A stretch of DNA of 64,000 nucleotides from Micromonospora_J zhanjiangensis. GTDB taxonomy: Bacteria > Actinomycetota > Actinomycetes > Mycobacteriales > Micromonosporaceae. Of the stretch, positions 25,706 to 34,227 are shown piece after piece. The number at the start of each line of letters is the position of its first letter. The first letter of the stretch is position 1. The translations under genes were made by a program, and so were the position numbers. The stretch is from contig NZ_JBHSBN010000004.1 in assembly GCF_042650605.1 (NCBI RefSeq), forward strand, positions 186,001-250,000, written 5' to 3'. The notes under the pieces were generated by a model. It was not told the origin of the DNA and did not search any database. It saw nothing but the letters and a program-made list of their open reading frames with translations.

Positions 25706-26680
25706 TCAGCGGTTCGCCAGGATGGCGAGGGTTTCCCGGCGGACCTCGTCGGGTTCGTGCGTCAGGCGGCGGTGGCTGAAGCGGACCACCAGGATGCCGA
25801 GGGTGGCCAGCAGGGCGTCGCGGCGTAGGTCGATCTCGCGCTGTCGCGGGTCGCCGTGGGTGGTGGCGCCGTCGAGTTCGATGTTGAGGCGCTGCCGCTC
25901 GGCGTACATGTCGAGGTACATGACGCGTCCGCCGGCCTCGATCCGGAACTGGCGCAGGAACGGGGGCATGCCCGGGCCGGTGAAGACGTGGTCGTGGCCC
26001 CAGATCTCCAGCGGGCTGCGACAACCCGCGGCGAGCCGGTCGAGCAGCATTCGGAGTTCGGCCCGGCCGGTCAACCTGGGGGCGGTCGCAAGCGCCTCGG
26101 CGATGCGGTGCGGGGTGGTGAGACGGTTGTTGACCGCTCGGATGACCGGGCCGGGTCGTTCGGTCGGCGGCAACAGCGGCCAGGAGTCGACCAGGGTGGG
26201 CTCCAACGCGGTGAGTGGCAGGCCCTTCCGGTGCACGACATCCGGTGCTTCCACGATGAAGTCGGGTCGGCGGTGGATGAGCAGGTACGGGCGGTTCCGG
26301 ATGGTGGAGTGGACCGGGGCGCTCAGGTGTATCGGCTGGCTGGAGGGCTGCTGGTGCAGGCCCCATGAGCGTAGGGCGGTGAGGTGGCTGAGGGCGGCTC
26401 GCCCGTCGGCGTAGGCCAGGGCCGCCTGGATGGCCAGGTCTTGACTCAGGTGGGCCAGTGGTGGACGGGGTGAGGGTGACCGTTCCGGGGTGGATTTCTG
26501 CTCCGGGGTGGGCTTCTGCTCGAGGAGTCGAGCGTCCACGTAGACCCGTGGCAGCACGCGACGCAGGTGGCCGGCACGGTAGGCCCGCTCCAACGTCCAG
26601 GGGGCCACCACCTGCAGCGCCGCGTTCCGGGTGACCAGCCCGCCGTGCCGGTCCACCAGCGACTGAAGCACAGGATGCAC
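25706..26680 (-). CDS. AbiEi-like winged-helix plus DUF559 endonuclease-fold protein, copy 2
   Basis: A 324-residue paralogue of the gene at 22922-23980. The N-terminal winged helix (VLQSLVDRHGGLVTRNAALQ) is divergent, but the C-terminal DUF559 region is almost identical in protein and DNA. About 200 bases at the 3' end differ by only a handful of changes. A short Glu/Lys/Pro repeat-like insertion (KPTPEQKSTPERSPSP) replaces the corresponding part of copy 1. GTG at 26680 is chosen by alignment with copy 1; the frame is open further upstream but that part spans palindrome C. The nuclease residues (LDMYAERQRLNIELDG, TTHGD) are intact. Confidence 0.8.
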   Translation of the reverse strand: MHPVLQSLVDRHGGLVTRNAALQVVAPWTLERAYRAGHLRRVLPRVYVDARLLEQKPTPEQKSTPERSPSPRPPLAHLSQDLAIQAALAYADGRAALSHLTALRSWGLHQQPSSQPIHLSAPVHSTIRNRPYLLIHRRPDFIVEAPDVVHRKGLPLTALEPTLVDSWPLLPPTERPGPVIRAVNNRLTTPHRIAEALATAPRLTGRAELRMLLDRLAAGCRSPLEIWGHDHVFTGPGMPPFLRQFRIEAGGRVMYLDMYAERQRLNIELDGATTHGDPRQREIDLRRDALLATLGILVVRFSHRRLTHEPDEVRRETLAILANR

Positions 26681-26706
26681 GCCGCCGACCGTGCCGACAG
26701 CCGCCA

Positions 26707-26762
26707 CCTGCGCGCAACCACCGCCCGCCGACCTGTGCACAACCGCCCCGCCTGTGCACAGC
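26707..26762. promoter_or_regulatory. DnaA-box-like repeats upstream of DUF559 copy 2
   Basis: CCTGTGCACAAC at 26732 and CCTGTGCACAGC at 26751 start 19 bases apart, the same spacing as upstream of copy 1. A weaker CCTGCGCGCAAC lies at 26707. They end 27 bases before the chosen start codon, so they overlap the expected promoter. Confidence 0.45.
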
Positions 26763-26804
26763 CCCCACGCCCGCTGTCGATCTGCTAAGGGCCCATCAAG
26801 ATCA

Positions 26805-26855
26805 CTGGCACTTTTTCGGTTGCCCCAACGGCGTGTCGTACCGAAAAAGTGCCAG
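26805..26855. repeat. Palindromic element C (16-bp arms, same loop core)
   Basis: Perfect 16-bp arms, CTGGCACTTTTTCGGT at 26805-26820 and its complement at 26840-26855, enclose a 19-base loop with CGGCGTGTCG. The arms differ wholly from those of A and B, but the loop core is identical. It lies upstream of DUF559 copy 2. The rest of the 463-base stretch 26681-27143 is noncoding, holding the repeats above and the livG promoter region. Confidence 0.82.
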
Positions 26856-27143
26856 CGTTGCCGGGACGTCCTCGGGGCGGTGGGGTGGGCACATGTGGGG
26901 GTGGGCGGAGGGGGAGTGGCGGGGGAGGCGGGTGTGGGGGCGGGTTGGTCCGGGGTGCTCGGCATGTCGGGGCGGGCCGTCTGGCGCGCCTTCAATGTGT
27001 GGTGCGGCTACATGGCTCGGGTCTTGGCGCGGCCGTAGGTTTCCCGGGAACGACGGGACTGTGACGGCTGTCACCGGTTCGTCGGGCGAGGGCGCCGCCA
27101 GGTGGGGTGGTGCGAGCCGAGTTCGGAAGCGCGGAGGTGCTGG

Positions 27144-27929
27144 ATGGGCGAGGGGGCGCTGCTGGCGGTGCGCGGGCTGACCCGCGACTTCCGGGGCTTC
27201 CGCGCGGTCGCCGGGGTGGACCTCGACGTGGTCGCCGGTACGGTGCACGCGCTGGTCGGGCCGAACGGCGCCGGCAAGACGACGCTGTTCAACCTGCTGA
27301 CCGGCTTCCTCAAGCCGAGCGGCGGGCGGATCGAGTTGGCCGGGCGGGATGTGACCGGGCTGCCGCCGGAGCGGGTGGCCCGGCTCGGGGTGGCCCGCTC
27401 GTTCCAGATCACCAGCCTCTTCCCGCAACTGTCCGGCCGGGAGCACGTCGAACTCGCCCTGCAGAGCGCCAGCGGGCTGGGTTGGCGGTTCTGGCGGTCG
27501 GCGACGCTGATGCGGCGGTACTCCGAGCGGGCTCTGGAACTGCTCGACATGGTCGGTCTGGGCGAGGTGGCCGAGGTGCCGGCGGACGCGCTCGCGTACG
27601 GGCGCAAGCGGGCCTTGGAGCTGGCGATCGCGTTGGCGCTGGACCCGAAGGTGCTGCTGCTGGACGAGCCGACGGCGGGCATGGGGCTGGAGGACGTCGA
27701 CCGGACCGTCGAGTTGATCCAGCGGGTCCGGGCCGGTCGGACCGTGGTGATGGTCGAGCACAACATGAGCGTGGTGGGCCGGCTGGCCGACCGGGTCAGC
27801 GTGCTGCAGGCCGGTCGGATCCTGGTCGAGGGGCCGTACGAGCAGGTCCGCGCCGACGAGCGGGTGATCACCGCCTACCTGGGCGCCGCCACCGGCGAGG
27901 GGAAGGAGTCCGGCCATGTTGCGGGTTGA
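27144..27929 (+). CDS. livG: Branched-chain amino acid ABC transporter ATP-binding protein LivG
   Basis: A 261-residue ABC ATPase of the LivG type. Walker A is GPNGAGKTTLFNLL and Walker B LLLDEPTAGMG. The expected signature stretch is changed: LAYGRKRALELAIAL stands where LSGG-like residues are usual, a form common in LivG. The ATG at 27144 follows GCGGAGGTG. It overlaps livF by 14 bases. It energises uptake of branched-chain amino acids or similar compounds through LivH/LivM. Confidence 0.9.
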   Translation: MGEGALLAVRGLTRDFRGFRAVAGVDLDVVAGTVHALVGPNGAGKTTLFNLLTGFLKPSGGRIELAGRDVTGLPPERVARLGVARSFQITSLFPQLSGREHVELALQSASGLGWRFWRSATLMRRYSERALELLDMVGLGEVAEVPADALAYGRKRALELAIALALDPKVLLLDEPTAGMGLEDVDRTVELIQRVRAGRTVVMVEHNMSVVGRLADRVSVLQAGRILVEGPYEQVRADERVITAYLGAATGEGKESGHVAG

Positions 27930-28608
27930 GGGGCTGTCCGCCTGGTACGGCGAGGCGCGGGTGCTGCGGGAGGTCAGCCTGCGGATCGAGCCCGGCGAGG
28001 TGGTGACCCTGGTCGGGCGCAACGGCGCCGGCAAGTCCACCCTGCTGCGCTGCGTGATGGGGCTGCACACCGGGCAGCGCGGCACCGTCGAACTCGACGG
28101 GCGGGACCTGCGCCGACTGCCGGCGCACCGGCGGGCCCGGCTCGGCCTCGGCTGGGTGCCCGACGACCGGGGCAGCTACGCCAGCCTGTCGGTGGCCGAG
28201 CAGCTCACCCTGCCGCCCACCGTCGGTCCGCGACCGTGGTCGGTGGAGCAGGTGTACGCGGCGTTCCCGGTGCTGCGCGAGCGCCGGGCCGCGCCGGCCA
28301 CCACGCTCTCCGGCGGCGAGCAGCAGATGCTCGCCCTGGCCCGGGTGCTGCGGATGGGCGCCCGACTGCTGCTCTGCGACGAACCGACCGAGGGACTGTC
28401 CCCGCTGCTGGTCCAGCAGGTCGGCGACATCCTCCGGCAGGCCAAGGAGCACGGCGTGACCGTGCTGCTGGTGGAACAGAACCTGCACTTCGCCACCGGC
28501 GTCGCCGACCGGCACTACCTGCTGGCGCAGGGCAGCGTCGTCGAGGCGATGGACAACTCCGAGGTGCGCTCCCGGGAGCGCGAGCTCCTGTCGTACCTCG
28601 GGATCTGA
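27916..28608 (+). CDS. livF: Branched-chain amino acid ABC transporter ATP-binding protein LivF
   Basis: A 230-residue ABC ATPase of the LivF type. Walker A is VGRNGAGKSTLLRC, the signature TLSGGEQQMLALARVL and Walker B LLLCDEPTEGLSP, with the switch histidine-type end (LLVEQNL). It starts inside the 3' end of livG, so the two are coupled. It pairs with LivG as the two nucleotide-binding subunits of one HAAT-family transporter. Confidence 0.92.
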   Translation: MLRVEGLSAWYGEARVLREVSLRIEPGEVVTLVGRNGAGKSTLLRCVMGLHTGQRGTVELDGRDLRRLPAHRRARLGLGWVPDDRGSYASLSVAEQLTLPPTVGPRPWSVEQVYAAFPVLRERRAAPATTLSGGEQQMLALARVLRMGARLLLCDEPTEGLSPLLVQQVGDILRQAKEHGVTVLLVEQNLHFATGVADRHYLLAQGSVVEAMDNSEVRSRERELLSYLGI

Positions 28609-28691
28609 CACCCCGTACCCCCGGATCCGACGACCGACGACCCCTGACGAACCGCGAACCGCGCCCCGCGCGGACCTGGGAGGAATAGCTG

Positions 28692-29936
28692 ATGCGTGCA
28701 ACCGCGGCTGTCGCGGTGGCCTCGGCCACCGTGCTGCTCGTCGCCGGGTGTGGCGGTGGCGGCCCGAAGAGCTCGGGCGACACCAAACTGACCGACGACA
28801 AGATCGTGCTGGGCGTGCTGAACGACCAGTCCGGTGTCTACAGCCAGTTGTCCGGCAAGAACTCGGTGAAGGCCGTGGAGATGGCCATCGCCGACTTCAA
28901 GGCCAGGCACGGGGACAAGGCGGTGACGAAAAACATCACCGTGGAGACCGCCGATCACCAGAACAAGCCGGACATCGCCAACACCAAGGCCGCCGAACTG
29001 TACGACCGCAAGGCGGTGGACGCCATCCTCGACGTGCCCACCTCGTCGGCGGCGTTGAAGGTGGCCGACGTGGCCAAGGCGAAGAAGAAGCTCTACTTCA
29101 ACATCTCCGGCGCCACAATGGACCTGACCGGCAAGTCCTGCAACAAGTACACGTTCCACTACGCGTACGACACGTACATGCTGGCCAACAGCACCGGCAA
29201 GACGGCCACCGAGCAGGGTGCCAAGAACTGGTACATCGTCTACCCGAACTACGCGTTCGGTCAGGACATGGAGAAGAGCTTCTCGACGGCGGTCGAGGGC
29301 GCCGGCGGGAAGATCGTCGCCAAGGATCCCACGCCATTCCCGAACGACAACTTCTCCAGCCAACTGCTCAAGGCCTCGACGCTGAACCCGAAGCCGGACG
29401 TGCTGGGCACCATGCAGGCCGGCGCGGACCTGGTCAACCTGGTGAAGCAGTACAACGAGTTCAAGCTGCGGGACAAGGGCATCGGCCTGTCGGTCGGACT
29501 GATGTTCCTCACCGACATCCACTCGCTGACCCCGGCCGCGCTCGCCGGCACCACCTACACCGACGCCTGGTACTGGAACTTCGACGCCAAGAACCGGGAG
29601 TTCGCCGACCGGTTCCAGTCCGAGACCGGCACCCGGCCCACGTTCGCGCACGCGGCCAACTACTCGGCCGCCACGCAGTACCTGGAGGCGGTGCAGGCGG
29701 CCGGTACCGACGACGCCGACAAGGTGGTCGGGCAACTGGAGGGCAGGAGCGTCGACGACGTCTTCCTGCGCAACGGCAAGATCCGGGCGGAGGACCACCG
29801 GGTCATCCACGACGCGTACCTGGCACAGGTCAAGGCGCCGGCCGACGTCAAGGAGGACTGGGACTACGTCAAGGTCCTGAAGACCATCCCCGCGGCGGAG
29901 GCGTTCCGCGCCCCGTCCGGCGAGTGCAAGCTGTGA
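28692..29936 (+). CDS. Branched-chain amino acid ABC transporter substrate-binding lipoprotein
   Basis: A 414-residue solute-binding lipoprotein. The signal is MRATAAVAVASATVLLVAGC with lipobox Cys20, followed by a flexible GGGGPKSSGD linker. The periplasmic-binding fold (Peripla_BP_6) starts at KIVLGVLNDQSGVYSQLSG. It is placed between the ATPase and permease genes of the liv operon. The ligand cannot be read; many members bind amides, short acids or aromatic compounds rather than Leu/Ile/Val. Confidence 0.9.
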   Translation: MRATAAVAVASATVLLVAGCGGGGPKSSGDTKLTDDKIVLGVLNDQSGVYSQLSGKNSVKAVEMAIADFKARHGDKAVTKNITVETADHQNKPDIANTKAAELYDRKAVDAILDVPTSSAALKVADVAKAKKKLYFNISGATMDLTGKSCNKYTFHYAYDTYMLANSTGKTATEQGAKNWYIVYPNYAFGQDMEKSFSTAVEGAGGKIVAKDPTPFPNDNFSSQLLKASTLNPKPDVLGTMQAGADLVNLVKQYNEFKLRDKGIGLSVGLMFLTDIHSLTPAALAGTTYTDAWYWNFDAKNREFADRFQSETGTRPTFAHAANYSAATQYLEAVQAAGTDDADKVVGQLEGRSVDDVFLRNGKIRAEDHRVIHDAYLAQVKAPADVKEDWDYVKVLKTIPAAEAFRAPSGECKL

Positions 29937-29943
29937 CGAGGTC

Positions 29944-30825
29944 ATGAGCGGTTTCCTGCAACACACGTTCAACGGGTTGGTGAGCGGGGCGTTCTACGCC
30001 CTGCTCGCCCTCGGGCTGGCCGTCATCTTCGGGATGCTCCGGGTGGTCAACTTCGCCCACGGGGCCTTCTACATGCTCGGCGCGATGGGGGCGTACGTCC
30101 TGCTCACCGAGGCCGGGGTGCCGTTCTGGGCGGCCCTGGTGATCATGCCGGTCGGGTTGGGCCTGCTCGGCATGGGGCTGGAGCGGGCGTTCATCCACCG
30201 GCTGACCCGGCTCGACCCGCTCTACAACTTCCTGCTCACCTTCGGCCTGACGCTGATCCTGCAGGATCTGGTGAAGTCCCGGTACGGCGTGCAGTCCAGC
30301 CCGTACGCCACGCCCGCCGAGCTGAGCGGGTCGGTCGACCTCGGGTTGTTCGACTTCCCGACGTACCGGGTGTTCGTGCTCGGCTTCGCCGTGGCGGTCT
30401 GCGTCGGGGTGTGGTGGTTGCTGTCGCACACCCGGATCGGCGTGGTGGTCCGCGCGGCCACCGAGCGACCCGAGCTGACCCGGGCGTTCGGCATCGACGT
30501 GGGCCGGTGGGTCACCCCGGTGTTCGGCTTCGGCATCGCCCTGGCCGGGCTGGCCGGGGTGCTGGCCGCGCCGATGCGCGCGGTCAACCCGCTGATGGGC
30601 GCGGACCTGATCATCCTGGTCTTCGCGGTGGTGGTGATCGGCGGGCTCGGTTCGATCTTCGGCTCGGTGGCCGCCGGCTTCGCCATCGGCCTGGTGCAGA
30701 CCTGGGGCGTGGTCTACCTGTCGGACTGGCCGATCGTGGCGCAGACGCTGGTGTTCATCGTGATGGCCGCCGTGCTGCTGTGGCGCCCGGCCGGCCTGTT
30801 CGGGCGGGAGGAGACGGCCGCATGA
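29944..30825 (+). CDS. livH: Branched-chain amino acid ABC transporter permease LivH
   Basis: A 293-residue inner-membrane permease of the LivH group with about eight helices. It starts FLQHTFNGLVSGAFYALLAL and contains the conserved GMLRVVNFAHGAFYMLGAMG and the cytoplasmic coupling loop RAATERPELTRAFGID. It begins 7 bases after the binding-protein stop and overlaps livM by 4 bases (ATGA). Confidence 0.93.
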   Translation: MSGFLQHTFNGLVSGAFYALLALGLAVIFGMLRVVNFAHGAFYMLGAMGAYVLLTEAGVPFWAALVIMPVGLGLLGMGLERAFIHRLTRLDPLYNFLLTFGLTLILQDLVKSRYGVQSSPYATPAELSGSVDLGLFDFPTYRVFVLGFAVAVCVGVWWLLSHTRIGVVVRAATERPELTRAFGIDVGRWVTPVFGFGIALAGLAGVLAAPMRAVNPLMGADLIILVFAVVVIGGLGSIFGSVAAGFAIGLVQTWGVVYLSDWPIVAQTLVFIVMAAVLLWRPAGLFGREETAA

Positions 30826-31859
30826 CCCCGACATCCACCACCGACCCGGCGGCACAGCCGCGGGCCGCCGGTTCCGCACCGGCCCGACCCCGGTCGGTCA
30901 CGGCCGCCGTGGGCGCCGCGCCGGCCTGGGTACGCTACGCGCTGCTCGCCCTCGGGCTGGTCGTCGCGCTGTACCTGCCCAACGGGCTGTACCCGACCGT
31001 CGCCGTGGACATCCTCTGCTGGTCGTTGTTCGCCGTCGCGGTGGACCTGCTGCTCGGCTTCACCGGGCTGATGTCGTTCGGGCACGCGGCCTTCTGGGGG
31101 GCCTCGGCGTACGCGACCGGGCTGGTGGCCACCAGGGCCGGTGCGCCGTTCCCGGTGGCCGTACTGGCCGGGGCGGTGCTGGCGGCGCTGCTGGCGGTGC
31201 CGATCGGCTATCTCGCCGTCCGGCGCACCGGCATCTACTTCGCGATGGTGACCCTGGCCTTCGCGCAGATGGTCTACTACGTCGCCAACGAGTGGAGTTC
31301 GCTCACCGGCGGTGAGAACGGGTTGCAGGGGGTGCCCCGCGAACTGGCCGGGCTGGACCTGTCCGACGAGTACTACTTCTACTACGCCGCCCTGCCGATC
31401 GTGCTGCTCGGGCTCTTCGCGGCCTGGCGGATCGTGCACTCGCCGTTCGGTCGGGTGCTGGTCGGCATCCGGGACAACCCGGCCCGCGCCCGGGCGCTGG
31501 GCTACCCGGTGCACCGGTACAAGCTGATCGCGTTCGTGCTGTCCGCGTTCCTGGCCGGGCTGGGCGGCGGACTGTTCGCGATCGGCCACATGTTCGTCTC
31601 GCTGGACGTGCTGCATTGGACCACCTCCGGCAAGGCGGTGATCGTCGTGGTGCTCGGCGGCATCGGCACGCTGTGGGGCGGGCTGGTCGGCGCGGCGATT
31701 CTGGTCCGGTTGGAGGACTGGCTGTCGTTCTCCGGGTTCGAGTCCGTCGGCCTGGTCACCGGCGGCATCTTCGTCCTGGTCGTGCTGCTGTTCCGGCGCG
31801 GCGTCTGGGGCACGGTGGCCGCGCTGGCGAACCGGTGGTGGTCGGGCCGCCGGAAGTGA
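30822..31859 (+). CDS. livM: Branched-chain amino acid ABC transporter permease LivM
   Basis: A 345-residue permease of the LivM group. A 35-residue polar N-terminal tail precedes the first helix (YALLALGLVVALYLPNGLYP). The conserved LLLGFTGLMSFGHAAFWG and the coupling loop VGIRDNPARARALGYPV are present. The start is the ATG overlapping the livH stop. It ends the livGF-substrate-binding-livHM operon. Confidence 0.93.
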   Translation: MTPTSTTDPAAQPRAAGSAPARPRSVTAAVGAAPAWVRYALLALGLVVALYLPNGLYPTVAVDILCWSLFAVAVDLLLGFTGLMSFGHAAFWGASAYATGLVATRAGAPFPVAVLAGAVLAALLAVPIGYLAVRRTGIYFAMVTLAFAQMVYYVANEWSSLTGGENGLQGVPRELAGLDLSDEYYFYYAALPIVLLGLFAAWRIVHSPFGRVLVGIRDNPARARALGYPVHRYKLIAFVLSAFLAGLGGGLFAIGHMFVSLDVLHWTTSGKAVIVVVLGGIGTLWGGLVGAAILVRLEDWLSFSGFESVGLVTGGIFVLVVLLFRRGVWGTVAALANRWWSGRRK

Positions 31860-31906
31860 CGCCGCGGGCCCGCGGACCGCCGGCCGGGAGAGCTGGATCA
31901 CATTCT

Positions 31907-31927
31907 GATACGAGACGGTTCCGTATC
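31907..31927. promoter_or_regulatory. Operator 1 of the MFS/TetR operon
   Basis: GATACG and CGTATC arms spaced by 9 bases give a 21-base palindromic site. An almost identical site lies 27 bases downstream. Between the two is a TAGTCT -10 candidate (31942-31947). The arrangement fits TetR dimers covering the promoter from both sides. Confidence 0.65.
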
Positions 31928-31954
31928 GCTTTGGGGGGCCATAGTCTTCCTCAC

Positions 31955-31975
31955 GTTACGAGTCTGATCCGTATC
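31955..31975. promoter_or_regulatory. Operator 2 of the MFS/TetR operon
   Basis: GTTACG and CGTATC arms, same 9-base spacing and same ACGAG...TCCGTATCG context as operator 1. It lies just after the -10 candidate and so overlaps the transcription start. Probably bound by the TetR protein encoded two genes on. Confidence 0.65.
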
Positions 31976-32016
31976 GAAACAGGTGCGGAGTCACACCGGG
32001 GGGAGATCCACGGAGT

Positions 32017-33582
32017 ATGCAACCGCACGAGAACACCGGACACCCGAGGCGCTGGGCCATCCTCGGCGTGCTGGTGGTGAGCCTGCTGGTGGTGGTGCTG
32101 GACAACACCATCCTCAACGTCGCCCTGCGCACGCTCGCCGACCCGGACCACGGTCTGGGCGCCACCCAGTCGGAGCTGGAATGGTCCATCAACTCCTACA
32201 CGCTGGTCTTCGCCGGCCTGCTGTTCAGCTTCGGCGTGCTCGGTGACCGGTACGGGCGCAAGCGCTTCCTGCTGGTCGGGCTGGCCCTGTTCGGCCTGGC
32301 GTCGCTGCTCTCGGCGTACGCCCAGGACCCGACCCAACTGATCTTCGCCCGCGCGCTGATGGGGATCGGCGGCGCGGCCATCATGCCGGTGACCCTGTCG
32401 ATCATCTCGAACGTCTTCGACCCGCGCGAGCGGGCCCGGGCCATCGGCCTGTGGTCCGGCGCGGTCGGCCTCGGCGTCGCGATCGGCCCGATCCTCGGCG
32501 GTGCGCTGCTGGAACACTTCTGGTGGGGCTCGGTCTTCCTGATCAACGTGCCGGTGGTGCTGATCGGCCTGGTCGCCGTCGCCGCGCTGGTGCCCGAGTC
32601 GCGGGACCCGAAGCCGGGCCGGATCGACGTGGTCGGCGTGCTGCTGTCGGTGCTCGGCCTGGTGGCCCTCTCCTACGGCATCATCGACGGCGGCGAGCAC
32701 GGCTTCGACCGTCCGCTGGTCTGGCTGACCATCGGCGGTGGCCTGGCGGTGCTGGCCGGCTTCGTCGCGTACGAGCGGCGGATCGCCGAGCCGTCGCTGG
32801 ACGTACGGCTGTTCCGGCTGCCCCGGTTCGCGGCGCCGGTCGCGGTGGTCGGTCTGGTCTTCTTCGCCGCCATGGGCGTGCTGTTCTTCGGCTCGTTCTA
32901 CCTGCAGCTGGTCCGGGACTACAGCCCGTTGCAGACCGGCCTGCTGTTCCTGCCGTTCGCCTCCGCCCAGTTGGTCTTCGCGCCGCGCAGCGCGGCCATG
33001 GTCCGCCGGTACGGCGCCAAGGCGGTCTCCGCGGTCGGCCTGCTGCTGACCACCGTCTCGCTCGGCGCGTTCGCCTTCGTCGAGGCGGACACGCCGATCT
33101 GGATCGTCGCGGTGGTCTACTTCGTCCAGGGCGTCGGGATGGCCAACATCATGCCGCCGGCGATGGAGTCGATCATGTCCGCGCTGCCCCGGGAACGGGC
33201 CGGCGTCGGCTCGGCGGTCAGCAACACCGTCCGCCAGGTCGCCGGCGCGTTCGGCGTCGCCGTGATCGGCTCAGTGCTGGCCGCCGTCTACCGGGACCAG
33301 ATCGCCCCGGCCACCCGGGGCCTGCCCGGACCGGCCCGGGACGCCGCCAACGAGTCGATCGCCGGGGCGTACGGGGTGGCCGGGCGGCTCGGTTCCGCCG
33401 GGCACGGGCTGGTCTCGGCCGCCAACGACGCCTTCGTCTCGGCCATGCACTGGGCGGCCGTGCTGTCGGCGGTCTTCGCCGCCCTCGGGGTGCTCGTGGT
33501 GCTGCGCTGGATGCCCGGTCGGACGGCCGCGCCGCAGGTCGAACCGCGACCCGCGGCGGAACCAGAGTTGGCCTCTGCGTGA
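32017..33582 (+). CDS. DHA2-family (EmrB/QacA) MFS drug exporter
   Basis: A 521-residue major facilitator with 14 predicted helices. Motif A is [14 protein letters not shown] and the antiporter motif [15 protein letters not shown]. It begins with a short polar tail and the helix [20 protein letters not shown], which carries the DNTI signature of the DHA2 group. It should expel toxic compounds using the proton gradient; the substrate is unknown. It is the first gene of an operon with a TetR regulator and has two TetR-like operators in its promoter. Confidence 0.92.
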   Translation: MQPHENTGHPRRWAILGVLVVSLLVVVLDNTILNVALRTLADPDHGLGATQSELEWSINSYTLVFAGLLFSFGVLGDRYGRKRFLLVGLALFGLASLLSAYAQDPTQLIFARALMGIGGAAIMPVTLSIISNVFDPRERARAIGLWSGAVGLGVAIGPILGGALLEHFWWGSVFLINVPVVLIGLVAVAALVPESRDPKPGRIDVVGVLLSVLGLVALSYGIIDGGEHGFDRPLVWLTIGGGLAVLAGFVAYERRIAEPSLDVRLFRLPRFAAPVAVVGLVFFAAMGVLFFGSFYLQLVRDYSPLQTGLLFLPFASAQLVFAPRSAAMVRRYGAKAVSAVGLLLTTVSLGAFAFVEADTPIWIVAVVYFVQGVGMANIMPPAMESIMSALPRERAGVGSAVSNTVRQVAGAFGVAVIGSVLAAVYRDQIAPATRGLPGPARDAANESIAGAYGVAGRLGSAGHGLVSAANDAFVSAMHWAAVLSAVFAALGVLVVLRWMPGRTAAPQVEPRPAAEPELASA

Positions 33583-33604
33583 CAAGTCGGAAACAATGGT
33601 GGGC

Positions 33605-34207
33605 ATGACCTCCACCTCCGCGGCTGCTCCGCGGTCGCCCGGGCGACCGCGGAGCAGCCGCGCGGACGAGGCGATCGTCGAGGCCGTCCTGGACCTGCTC
33701 GCCGAGGGCGGCGCCGTTGACTCGCTCTCCATCGAGGCGATCGCCGCCCGGGCCGGCGTGGGCAAGGCGACCATCTACCGCCGGTGGGCGGGCAAGAAGG
33801 AACTGCTGCGCGACGCGCTGCGCACCCTGAAGGGCGCCCCGCCGGCGCCGGCGGGTGACTCGGTCCGCGACGACCTGGTCATCCTGCTGCGGGGCGTGGG
33901 TCGGCACTACGACCCCCGGGCCGTCAAGATCATGCCGTGCCTGGTCTCCGAGGTGAACCGCAGCCCCGAGCAGCGCCGGATCTTCGAGGAGATGTCCGAG
34001 CCCCGTAGACGGGTGATGCGGGAGGTGCTGGAGCGCGGCATCGCCACCGGTGAGCTGCGCCCCGATCTGGACGTCGAGGTGACCTTGCTGCTGCTGACCG
34101 GTCCGATGCTGATGCGCCAGCTGCTCGGTCGGCTGCCCGAACGTGACCCCGACGAACTGGCCGGCCAGCTCGTCGACGCCGTCCTGGCCGGCCTCAGGCC
34201 GCGCTGA
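33605..34207 (+). CDS. TetR-family transcriptional repressor
   Basis: A regulator of about 200 residues. The TetR N-terminal helix-turn-helix is clear ([22 protein letters not shown]), and the C-terminal ligand-binding part (residues 75-200) resembles TetR_C_11. ATG 33605 is used; ATG 33596 is possible. It follows the MFS gene by about 20 bases and very likely represses it through the paired palindromes at 31907-31975. The inducer is unknown. Confidence 0.9.
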   Translation: MTSTSAAAPRSPGRPRSSRADEAIVEAVLDLLAEGGAVDSLSIEAIAARAGVGKATIYRRWAGKKELLRDALRTLKGAPPAPAGDSVRDDLVILLRGVGRHYDPRAVKIMPCLVSEVNRSPEQRRIFEEMSEPRRRVMREVLERGIATGELRPDLDVEVTLLLLTGPMLMRQLLGRLPERDPDELAGQLVDAVLAGLRPR

Positions 34208-34227
34208 CCGCGCCGGGTCGCGCCGGC

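Noticed and set aside
22922..26680. Complete type IV toxin-antitoxin or restriction-modification system
   Set aside because: Neither an AbiEii-like nucleotidyltransferase toxin nor a methyltransferase lies next to either DUF559 gene.
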